From contig NZ_VCKX01000038.1 of assembly GCF_005889725.1 (NCBI RefSeq), forward strand, positions 1-60,474: DNA of 60,474 nucleotides, in the 5' to 3' direction. Shown here piece by piece: positions 52,190 through 60,474 of the stretch (the stretch's first letter is position 1; the number at the start of each line of letters is the position of its first letter). Source of the stretch: Nonomuraea zeae. Lineage in GTDB: Bacteria > Actinomycetota > Actinomycetes > Streptosporangiales > Streptosporangiaceae. The translations under genes were made by a program, and so were the position numbers. The notes under the pieces were generated by a model. That model worked only from the letters and a program-made list of their open reading frames with translations, did not search any database and was not told the origin of the DNA.

Positions 52190-52230
52190 CGCGCGGCCGC
52201 CTCGGTCCAGGATCGTCAGGCGGCCGCGCG
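52190..52230. terminator. Hairpin after small hypothetical gene
   Basis: CGCGCGGCCGCCT (52190-52202) and AGGCGGCCGCGCG (52218-52230) are perfect 13-base arms with a 15-base loop. It lies 28 bases beyond the stop of the minus-strand gene 52259-52537. Confidence 0.6.
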
Positions 52231-52258
52231 GATCGGCCGCCGCGACCGGAGCAGGCGG

Positions 52259-52537
52259 CTACGGGCCGTTCGTGCCGTCGCGCGCCTCGATGACCGGGGC
52301 CATGAATTCCTGGAAACGCGCGAACTGCTGCCGATCCATCTTCAGCGGCACCCCGTTGGCGATCCGGTCTTTGTACCGGGCGCCGATCGTCACCCTGAAA
52401 CCGTCACCGTGTGGTTTCGCGTCCACTCCGAGGAACGCCACGTGATATCGCCTGGCCTCGGTCAGGCAATGGAAGATTTCGAAGGTCCTGCCGTCCTGCA
52501 CCAGGATGTACTCGCCGATCGCGAACTCCGCTGCCAT
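52259..52537 (-). CDS. Small hypothetical protein
   Basis: 92 residues from ATG 52537 (a longer frame exists, but its first part is not protein-like). The sequence AAEFAIGEYILVQDGRTFEI, RRYHVAFLGVDAKPHGDGFR and IGARYKDRIANGVPLKMDRQ looks like a compact alpha/beta domain. No family recognised, no signal peptide. A strong hairpin after the stop supports it being expressed. Confidence 0.5.
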   Translation of the reverse strand: MAAEFAIGEYILVQDGRTFEIFHCLTEARRYHVAFLGVDAKPHGDGFRVTIGARYKDRIANGVPLKMDRQQFARFQEFMAPVIEARDGTNGP

Positions 52538-52681
52538 GGCTTCCCGTTCATGCCGCCTGCCGTGCCCGGTGTCAGAGCCGTCCCGGGGCACAGGCCATGA
52601 AGGGAGACTCCTGCCAATTACACCGCAGATCGGACGGCACAAGATCCGCTTCCCCTCGGGCACCCACCGGCCGGCGAGGTG

Positions 52682-53116
52682 CTACCCCTGGATGAGGCCG
52701 AGTTGCCGCAGCTGCGAGTAGATGTCGACGACTCCCCAGAGGTCGGCGATCTGGCCGTCGGCGAAGCGGGCGATGAAGATCTCGCGGTAGGTGACGGATC
52801 TGCCGGTCGGAGGCATGCCCCGGTATTCACCGGTGTTGGTCCCGGTGACCGTCTGCCGAGCGACGATCTTGTCTCCGTCGGCGAGCAGGTCATCGAGCGT
52901 GACGTGAATGTCGGGGAACGCGCGCAGGAGCGTCTCCCACACGCGCCTTTGTGCCTGCACCGCGGTCAGGTCAGTCCGCTCCGCCGTGTGGAAGCGCCCC
53001 TCCGGGTGGATGAACGCGTCGATCGCCTTCGAGATGACCTCCAGATCGCCGCTGTTGATGGCGTCGTGAAAGCGGTGGTACGTCTCCTTGTTGCGAGCTT
53101 CCTGATCTGCCGGCAT
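52682..53116 (-). CDS. SnoaL-like ester cyclase family protein
   Basis: 144 residues with the SnoaL cone fold: RNKETYHRFHDAINSGDLEV, AFIHPEGRFHTAE, AFPDIHVTLDDLLADGDKIV, RQTVTGTNTGEYRGMPPTGR and the end FADGQIADLWGVVDIYSQLR. The His/Asp pattern of aldol-condensing polyketide cyclases is partly visible, but most family members of this kind have unknown activity. ATG 53116. Alone on its strand, upstream region AT-rich with a small dyad at 53267-53280. Confidence 0.88.
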   Translation of the reverse strand: MPADQEARNKETYHRFHDAINSGDLEVISKAIDAFIHPEGRFHTAERTDLTAVQAQRRVWETLLRAFPDIHVTLDDLLADGDKIVARQTVTGTNTGEYRGMPPTGRSVTYREIFIARFADGQIADLWGVVDIYSQLRQLGLIQG

Positions 53117-53266
53117 GTCACTTCTCCTTTGGTCGGGCCGCCTGGCGGCCGTACGAGGTCTCAGGAGTCAAGACGAGACAGCCCCTCGGATTGTGATGCC
53201 GGCACCGCACCACCAGGTTGTGCCTGAGCGTCATGCCTCCCACTACATAACGGGATAGCAATACTG

Positions 53267-53280
53267 ATCTTAGACAAGAT
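53267..53280. promoter_or_regulatory. Small AT-rich dyad between divergent genes
   Basis: ATCTT-AGAC-AAGAT at 53267-53280 is a perfect 5-base-arm dyad in a distinctly AT-rich stretch (53240-53290) between the SnoaL-like gene and the copper oxidase operon. It may be an operator; it is short enough to be chance. Confidence 0.35.
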
Positions 53281-53340
53281 AACCCGCAAGCCATAACGTC
53301 GGAGGTGTTCGCAGCGGAGACAGAGTACGGAGGATCCCTC

Positions 53341-53769
53341 ATGCCCACCGTGGCCGGCCACCTGAGATCCGATGCCACGCATCGGACGACCCCCACGGGG
53401 TGGACACTACGGGCCGTCGTCAGCGCGCACGTGGTGGCGATCGTCGGCCAGCCGGTGTTCGCCGGCGCGTATCTGACCGGCGACTTCGACAGTCTGCGCT
53501 GGCACGCGGTCGGCGCCGACGTGGTCACCTCCATCGGCTACCTGCAGGTGATCGTCGCTGCCGTGGTGTGGATCCGGCTGCGCCAGGTCTGGCCGTTCCC
53601 GGTTACGATGGCGGTGGTGGCAGCCGAGACCGCCCAGTACTTCGCCGGGCTGGACGGCGCGCTGTGGCTGCACATCCCGTTGGGCGTGATGACCGTCGCC
53701 GCGCTCGTCGTGCTGTTCATCGCCGTCTGGCGCCGGCCCCTGCCGCGGCGGGAGGCCCGCGATGCGTGA
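53341..53769 (+). CDS. Small membrane protein preceding the multicopper oxidase
   Basis: 142 residues from ATG 53341, with GGAGGA upstream. Four hydrophobic helices are visible (LRAVVSAHVVAIVGQPVFAG, IGYLQVIVAAVVWIRL, PVTMAVVAAETAQYFAGLDG and LWLHIPLGVMTVAALVVLFI). The histidines and the arrangement resemble small heme- or copper-associated membrane proteins, but no family is recognised. It overlaps the oxidase gene by eight bases, so the two are translationally coupled and probably act together at the membrane. Confidence 0.75.
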   Translation: MPTVAGHLRSDATHRTTPTGWTLRAVVSAHVVAIVGQPVFAGAYLTGDFDSLRWHAVGADVVTSIGYLQVIVAAVVWIRLRQVWPFPVTMAVVAAETAQYFAGLDGALWLHIPLGVMTVAALVVLFIAVWRRPLPRREARDA

Positions 53770-55363
53770 GCGTGGGCTGACCAGGCGGACGGCGCTGGGC
53801 ATCGGCGGGGCGCTCGGGCTGATGGCGGCCACCGGCCTGTCGGCCTCGGCGGCGCTGGCGCGCAGGCCGTCGATCACCGGCGCCGAGCTGCGCAGTGCCC
53901 TGCCACTGCCGCCGCCTTTCCAGGTGCCGCTGCCGATTCCCGCCGTAGCGGCGCCGGTCAGCACCTCGGGCGGCGTCGACCGTTACGCGATCACTCAGCG
54001 CGAGGCGAGCGTGGAGATCCTGCCCGGGGTCCGGACGCCGCTGTGGACGTATGGCGGCACCTTCCCGGGTCCGACGATCGAGTCGCGCCGCGGCCGGCCG
54101 GTCACCGTGACGCACCGCAACGAGCTGCCCGTGCCGACCGTCGTGCACCTGCACGGCGGACGGACCCCGGCGGCTTCCGACGGATACCCGACCGACCTCG
54201 TCCTGCCCGAGGGCCGGCAGGACGCAACCCCGCACATGGGGCACGGCATGCCCGGCATGCACGCCGGCATGCACGATCCGCGGGCCGTGGTGACCAGCCT
54301 GACGCGGGACTACACCTTCCCGCTAGACCAGCGGCCGACGCTGCTGTGGTATCACGACCACCGGATGGACTTCACCGCCCCCGCGATCTGGCGCGGCCTG
54401 GCCGGGCTGCAGATCGTCCGCGACGACGCGGAAGAGGCGCTCGGCCTGCCCGCCGGGCGGCGCGAACTGCCCCTGATGATCGCCGACCGGGCGTTCGCCG
54501 CCGACGGCGGCCTCGCCTACCCCGCACTCGACCCCACCCTGCGGGAGCGGCCGGGCGTGACCGACCCGTATCTCGCCGGCGTCCTCGGCGACGTGATCCT
54601 GGTCAACGGCGCCCCCTGGCCCGTGCACGAGGTCGACGCCGTCCGCTACCGGCTGCGCATCCTGAACGCCTCCAACGCCCGCCACTACGAGCTCGAGGCG
54701 GTCACCGACGACGGCCGCCGGCTCGATCTCGTCCAGATCGGCGCCGACCAGGGGCTGCTCGCGGCTCCGGTCACCCACCGCGTCCTGCCGATCGCGCCGG
54801 CCGAACGCTACGACGTGATCATCGACTTCTCCGGAGTGCCGGTCGGCGGCCGCGTCAGAGTCCTCAACCGGCTCGGCTCCGGCCGTACCCGCGACGTGCT
54901 GGCCTTCCGGGTCGCGCGCACCGCCACCGACGGCAGCCGCGTCCCGCGTACGCTCGCGGCCGATCTGCCGGCCTGGCGCAGGTCGGACGCCGTCAGGGTG
55001 CGCGAGTTCGCCTTCCGCACCGGGCGGATGCGCGGTGGTCACGGATGGCTGATCGGCGGGCTGCCGTTCGACCCCGCCCGCTCCGACGTCACCGTCGGCC
55101 TGGGCGACGTCGAGGTGTGGCGGCTGATCGCCGACGTCCATCATCCCGTCCACCTGCACCTGGTCGGGTTCCGGGTGCTCTCACGCAACGGCCGGCCGCC
55201 GCTGCCGCACGATGCGGGGCTCAAGGACACCGTCTCCCTGCGGCCGGGCGAAGCGGTGGAGATCATCACCCGGTTCGACGGTTACCGCGGTCGTTACCTC
55301 TTCCACTGCCACAACGCCGAGCACGAGGACATGGGCATGATGGCCAACTTCGAGGTCGTCTGA
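53762..55363 (+). CDS. Tat-exported multicopper oxidase (laccase/bilirubin-oxidase type)
   Basis: 533 residues. The Tat signal LTRRTALGIGGALGLMAATG carries the twin arginine. All four copper motifs are present: HLHGG, WYHDHRMD, HHPVHLHLVGF and FHCHNAEHEDMGMM, the last including the type-1 Cys and Met. A methionine/histidine-rich insert (HMGHGMPGMHAGMHD) is typical of copper-handling oxidases such as CueO. It oxidises phenols or Cu(I) outside the membrane with O2. It overlaps the small membrane protein gene upstream and is followed by a hairpin. Confidence 0.92.
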   Translation: MRERGLTRRTALGIGGALGLMAATGLSASAALARRPSITGAELRSALPLPPPFQVPLPIPAVAAPVSTSGGVDRYAITQREASVEILPGVRTPLWTYGGTFPGPTIESRRGRPVTVTHRNELPVPTVVHLHGGRTPAASDGYPTDLVLPEGRQDATPHMGHGMPGMHAGMHDPRAVVTSLTRDYTFPLDQRPTLLWYHDHRMDFTAPAIWRGLAGLQIVRDDAEEALGLPAGRRELPLMIADRAFAADGGLAYPALDPTLRERPGVTDPYLAGVLGDVILVNGAPWPVHEVDAVRYRLRILNASNARHYELEAVTDDGRRLDLVQIGADQGLLAAPVTHRVLPIAPAERYDVIIDFSGVPVGGRVRVLNRLGSGRTRDVLAFRVARTATDGSRVPRTLAADLPAWRRSDAVRVREFAFRTGRMRGGHGWLIGGLPFDPARSDVTVGLGDVEVWRLIADVHHPVHLHLVGFRVLSRNGRPPLPHDAGLKDTVSLRPGEAVEIITRFDGYRGRYLFHCHNAEHEDMGMMANFEVV

Positions 55364-57076
<1,713 letters not shown>

Positions 57077-57176
57077 GAGGGCGGCGCCGAACGGGGCTCG
57101 CGCCGCTGGGGGGTGGGCTCTCGGGGAGCCGGAGCGGATCTGCGGCGCGAACGCTAGGCGGACGCCATGACCCACG

Positions 57177-57614
57177 TCACCCCGTCGGCTCGACCGGCCC
57201 GAACCAGGCTTGCAGGTTCTCCGGGTTGAACGGCACGGAGATGTGCTCGTGCGTGATCAGCCAGTTGCCACCTGTCCGCCGGCAGCAAACGGTCGAGCGC
57301 ACCCATATCGAGCTCTGGAGCCCGTTGTTGCGGGTGCCGCTGTCCAGGTGAAGCATGTGGGCGAACGCGACATCTCCGCTCACCGCGATGGTCAGGTCGT
57401 GCGTCTCCAGGCCGATGGGTCCTTCGTACTCGTCGAACCACCGCACGAAGTTGCCGCGGACTGCGTCGGAGCCCGTGAAGTGGAGCGGGGGGACGACATC
57501 GTAATAAACGATGTCGGGTGAATACAGTGACATGAGCCGATCGATGTCCTTCTTCTGGCAGGCATCGACTCGGACGTCCAAGAACGCCCTAACCTCGGAC
57601 TCGTGCGACGTCAT
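57177..57614 (-). CDS. SnoaL/NTF2-like protein, ketosteroid-isomerase superfamily
   Basis: 145 residues of the cone fold: EVRAFLDVRVDACQKKDIDR, LMSLYSPDIVYYDVVPPLHF, NFVRWFDEYEGPIGLETHDL and WLITHEHISVPFNPENLQAW. Family members are isomerases, cyclases or binding proteins; the YYDVVPPLHF layout is common in YybH-like proteins of unknown role. ATG 57614. It stands alone between the monooxygenase and the decayed TetR gene. Confidence 0.88.
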   Translation of the reverse strand: MTSHESEVRAFLDVRVDACQKKDIDRLMSLYSPDIVYYDVVPPLHFTGSDAVRGNFVRWFDEYEGPIGLETHDLTIAVSGDVAFAHMLHLDSGTRNNGLQSSIWVRSTVCCRRTGGNWLITHEHISVPFNPENLQAWFGPVEPTG

Positions 57615-57650
57615 CGCATCCTCCGTTCAAGAGATCCGGTCGCCGCCGGC

Positions 57651-57988
57651 TCATCCGGCGGCGGCCCTCTGTGGTGTCGGCAGTCCGACGACGCAGCCCA
57701 CCGGAATGTGAGGTGCCGCAGGCCGGCGCGCTCCGGGGGCCGGAGGCCGAGGATGCCGCTGACGTCGCCGCGAACCCCGCGTGAACTGGTCGACGGCGGT
57801 CTCCACGATCCCGTCGAGCAGCTCCGGCACCACCAGGTTGCCGTTGATCAGGGTGGCGATGCCCTGCAAGGTCGCGAACAGCACGATCCCCACGCGCTGC
57901 GGATCGCCGGGCTCCAGCACGCCCTGTGCCTGCTCCTGCGCGATCAGATCCTGCATCAGCCCGAACGGCGCGGCGGCGGCCTCGCCGA
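57651..57988 (-). pseudogene. TetR regulator C-terminal fragment
   Basis: The minus-strand frame GLMQDLIAQEQAQGVLEPGD, PQRVGIVLFATLQGIATLIN then LVVPELLDGIVETAVDQFTRG is a TetR ligand-binding C-terminus. The helix-turn-helix is missing: upstream sequence belongs to an SDR fragment on the other strand. A degenerate arginine/proline-rich tail follows before the stop. Confidence 0.7.
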
Positions 57989-58200
57989 GCCGATCGATGT
58001 GCTGATCAACAACGCCGGCCCGATGATCCCGCCGCTCGGCCGTACCGCCGACGGTTTTGACTGGAGGGGCGCGGCGCGCCGAAGCTCGTCGGACGGTCGG
58101 GTGCCGCCCGGGACGGTGCGCTGGCCCATCGCCTGTGGACGGTGTCCGAGGAGCTGACCGGCGTCACATTCCCGCTGGCCGCGTCGAAGGCCACGCTATC
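57987..58200 (+). pseudogene. SDR dehydrogenase with internal deletion
   Basis: EPIDVLINNAGPMIPPLGRT then ADGFDW (57987-58065) is the NNAG region of an SDR; 58079 onward, in another frame, reads PKLVGRSGAARDGALAHRLW then TVSEELTGVTFPLA, the C-terminus of the same family. About 170 residues between, with the catalytic Tyr/Lys, and the N-terminus are gone. Confidence 0.75.
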
Positions 58201-58918
58201 GGGGGGTCAGCACTCTGAACTCGTTGCCGTCGGGATCGGCCATCAGCACCCCGCCGTCCTCGCCCTGGTCGAGGCCGAGCCGAGTCGCTCCGAGGGAGAC
58301 GAGCCGGTCGATCTCCGCCTGCAGATCGCCGTGCGCGGGCGGGGCGAGGTCGAAGTGCAGCCTGTTCCTCCCGGTCTTCGGCGCCACTGGCGGGCCGCCC
58401 CACGTGATCTTCGGGCCGCCGTGCGGTGAGCGGATCGCGGTCTCTTCGTTCTGGTCCCAGACCAGCGGCCAGTCCAGCGCCTTGCTCCAGAAGTATCCGA
58501 CCTCCTGGGAGCCGTCGGACGCCAGCGCTCCGACGAATCCGCAGTCGGCCAGGAAGTTGTTGCCCGGCCCGATGACGCAGAACTCGTTGCCTTCGGGGTC
58601 GGCGAGCACCACATGGCCCTCTTCGGGGAGCTGCCCGACGTCGATGTGCCGCGCGCCGAGTTCGAGCGACCTCGCCACCGTCTGCTGCTGGTCCTCAAGG
58701 GACGTGCTCGTCAGGTCGAAGTGCATCTGGTTCGGGCCGGTCTTCTTGTCCTCGGTCGGAAGACATCGGATCTGGAACCCGGTGTCATCGCTTGGTAGGA
58801 GCGTGACGCCCTCGCGGGAGTCGCCGGCCAACTCCCAGCCGAGGACCCCGGCCCAGAAGTTCGCGACACGGAGGGGGTCGTTCGCGTTGAAGCAGAGCGC
58901 TACGAGCTGAGAAGTCAT
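58196..58918 (-). CDS. Two-domain VOC (glyoxalase/bleomycin-resistance-like) protein
   Basis: 240 residues from ATG 58918. Two VOC modules: LVALCFNANDPLRVANFWAG up to HVVLADPEGNEFCVIGPG, then FVGALASDGSQEVGYFWSKA up to VLMADPDGNEFRVLTPR. Each ends in the D-P-x-G-N-E-F metal or structural motif. VOC proteins bind metals or drugs; the substrate is unknown. GGAG precedes the start. It ends at the SDR relic. Confidence 0.88.
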   Translation of the reverse strand: MTSQLVALCFNANDPLRVANFWAGVLGWELAGDSREGVTLLPSDDTGFQIRCLPTEDKKTGPNQMHFDLTSTSLEDQQQTVARSLELGARHIDVGQLPEEGHVVLADPEGNEFCVIGPGNNFLADCGFVGALASDGSQEVGYFWSKALDWPLVWDQNEETAIRSPHGGPKITWGGPPVAPKTGRNRLHFDLAPPAHGDLQAEIDRLVSLGATRLGLDQGEDGGVLMADPDGNEFRVLTPR

Positions 58919-59207
58919 CCCGCATCTCCGATCTGTTGGTTCACAGGTGCGGCCAGGGCACGTCCTGCCGCATGACGGAACCACGCTAACCCGATCAAGA
59001 TTGGTGTCGCCAACGCTTATCGGTCAGCGCGCGACGCCGGCCTCCTCGCAGCGCCGCACCCGGAGTCCCGCCGGCGCATCGCGGCTGTCTCCGGATCGGG
59101 GGTCGCCTGACCTCAGAGGTACATCATCGATTGAAGGTTGGCACGCGGTAATGGCGGGCGTTACGCGATAAAGCTTCAACCGAAAGTTCAACGATACCGT
59201 TGAGGAC

Positions 59208-60368
59208 ATGGACATCAAGGACACAGCCCGTCCGCTCGACGGCCCAGGCATCTCGGCGTTCCTCCGGTCGCTGCCCGCCCGGCCGCTGCTGCTCGGCCTG
59301 GGCGAGGCCTCCCATCGCGTGGAGACGCTGCCCGAGCTGCGCAACGAGATCTTCCGGCACCTCGTCGAGCACGAGGGCTACCGGTCGTTCGCCATCGAGA
59401 GCGACTGTCTCATGGGCCTGGTCGTGGACGACTACGTCACGACCGGCACGGGCACGCTCGACGACGTCATGGAGCGCGGCTTCAGCCACGGCTTCGGCGC
59501 ATCGCCGGCCAACCGCGAGCTCGTGCGCTGGATGCGGGCGTACAACGAGGAACATGATGACAAGCTGCGGTTCTTCGGGTTCGACGGCCCGCTGGAGTAC
59601 TGGGCGGCGAGCCCGCGCCAGGCGCTCACCGGCCTGCACGCCCTCCTCGACGGCCCACTCCCCCACACCAGGCAGACCCTCGACACGCTGCTCGGCCCGG
59701 ACGACCGGTGGGCGAACGAGGCCACGGCCATGGATCCCGCGCAGTCGATCGGCCAGTCCGCCGAGGCGCAGCGGCTGCGGCTGATCACCGACGACCTGGT
59801 GGCGCTGCTCGACACGCAGGCGCCGCGGCTGAGCGCGGAGGACGGCGAGCGGGCCGCACTGTACGCGCGCACCGCCGTCGGCCTGCTCCGCTACCACCAC
59901 TGGATGGCCGACACCTCCCCGGCCCGCTGGATCCGGCTGTCGGCCCTGCGGGACGCGATGATGGCCGCGAACCTGTGCGCCCTCGCCGAGCACGGCCCGG
60001 CCCTGGTCTTCTCCCACAACCTCCACCTGCAGCGGAACAAGAGCTACATGCCGTTCGGCGACCAGTCGCTGGAGTGGTGGAGCGCGGGGGCGATCACCGC
60101 GACGCGCCTCGGCGACCGGTACGCCTTCCTGGCCTCGGCCCTCGGCACGGTCGGCGCCGACGTCCCGCCCCCGGACACCGTGGAGGGCATCCTGTCCGCG
60201 CTTCCCTGGGACCACTCCCTCATCGACGCCCGGCGCCTGGCCCAGGCCATCACGCGACAGCCGAGCCCGCGCATCTCGCCGGACCACGCCTATATCCCGC
60301 TGGACCCGGCCGGCCTCGACATGATCGACGGCATCGTCTTCCTCAAGGAGCCCGTCAGCCGGGAGTGA
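59208..60368 (+). CDS. Erythromycin-esterase family protein
   Basis: 386 residues. The family motif LLLGLGEASHRVETLPELRN (about 28-47) has the GEASH with the catalytic-region Glu and His, and later segments ESDCLMGLVVDDYVTTG, GFSHGFGASPANRELVRWMR and ALVFSHNLHLQRNKSYMPFG are characteristic. EreA/B hydrolyse the macrolactone of erythromycin; many environmental homologues act on other esters. ATG 59208. No regulator is adjacent, and a strong terminator follows. Confidence 0.88.
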   Translation: MDIKDTARPLDGPGISAFLRSLPARPLLLGLGEASHRVETLPELRNEIFRHLVEHEGYRSFAIESDCLMGLVVDDYVTTGTGTLDDVMERGFSHGFGASPANRELVRWMRAYNEEHDDKLRFFGFDGPLEYWAASPRQALTGLHALLDGPLPHTRQTLDTLLGPDDRWANEATAMDPAQSIGQSAEAQRLRLITDDLVALLDTQAPRLSAEDGERAALYARTAVGLLRYHHWMADTSPARWIRLSALRDAMMAANLCALAEHGPALVFSHNLHLQRNKSYMPFGDQSLEWWSAGAITATRLGDRYAFLASALGTVGADVPPPDTVEGILSALPWDHSLIDARRLAQAITRQPSPRISPDHAYIPLDPAGLDMIDGIVFLKEPVSRE

Positions 60369-60435
60369 CGGCACATGGCCTCGGGGGGACCGGCCGTTCT
60401 CGACGGGCTCCGGAGAGCTGACCTGAAAAACGCAG

Positions 60436-60474
60436 CCACCCGCCCACCCCCGGGTGGCGGGGGTGGGCGGGTGG
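60436..60474 (+). terminator. Strong hairpin terminator after the esterase gene
   Basis: CCACCCGCCCACCCCCG (60436-60452) pairs perfectly with CGGGGGTGGGCGGGTGG (60458-60474) around a 5-base loop, and AAAAA precedes it. The window ends here, so a following T-run cannot be seen. Confidence 0.85.

Overview
The window is high-GC DNA (GC-rich third codon positions, many GTG starts and one TTG start) and looks like a filamentous actinomycete chromosome, possibly Streptosporangiaceae (Nonomuraea-like). The genus guess is inference from gene style only. It reads as an accessory chromosomal region: many small regulator-plus-target pairs with recognisable operators, several detoxification and resistance genes, and at least eight decayed genes. 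No tRNA, rRNA, CRISPR array or complete insertion sequence was seen.

Layout. 1-2.4 kb: end of a transketolase subunit, an SDR dehydrogenase and a lone tyrosine recombinase, followed by tandem repeats that look like an insertion-sequence end. 2.7-6.4 kb: an APH-family kinase and an MMPL exporter divergent from its MarR regulator. 6.5-10 kb: DUF899 protein, a 3alpha-hydroxysteroid-dehydrogenase-like SDR and a TetR regulator, divergent from an Old Yellow Enzyme. 10-12.6 kb: arsenic locus (arsC, acr3, arsR and arsI-like). 12.9-17.4 kb: orphan sugar-binding lipoprotein, F420-type LLM oxidoreductase, DUF4184 membrane protein and a MarR/YceI pair. 17.4-19.9 kb: decayed aldo/keto reductase, serine recombinase and MmyB-type regulator around a DinB-like gene. 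19.9-26.3 kb: TetR/alpha-beta hydrolase, TetR/ketosteroid-dehydrogenase-like flavoprotein with matching operators, and a BBE-type flavoprotein with its MarR. 26.4-33 kb: TetR divergent from a P450-ferredoxin-aldehyde dehydrogenase-alcohol dehydrogenase operon, then a DHA2-type exporter.

33.1-41.4 kb holds one giant secreted SpvB/FG-GAP/RHS protein of about 2766 residues with an unrecognised C-terminal tip, preceded by a 30-bp near-perfect palindrome. 41.4-49.2 kb: DinB/DUF664, an unpartnered UPF0014 permease, MmyB-type regulator, a deleted FAD monooxygenase beside an intact TetR, a six-repeat beta-propeller gene with nearly identical DNA repeats, a zinc-ribbon protein, and an RibD_C/HxlR pair. 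49.3-52 kb: a LuxR-type ATPase fragment joined tail-to-tail to a second, broken RHS gene. 52-60.5 kb: small proteins, a Tat-exported multicopper oxidase, a rifampicin-monooxygenase-like gene with a rifamycin-associated-element-like inverted repeat, decayed TetR and SDR genes, a double VOC protein, an erythromycin-esterase-family gene and a strong terminator.

The genes form modules rather than one pathway. Arsenic detoxification, possible rifamycin and macrolide inactivation, and oxidation of steroid- or terpenoid-like hydrophobic substrates are the readable themes. The giant RHS protein is the best candidate for an undescribed system.
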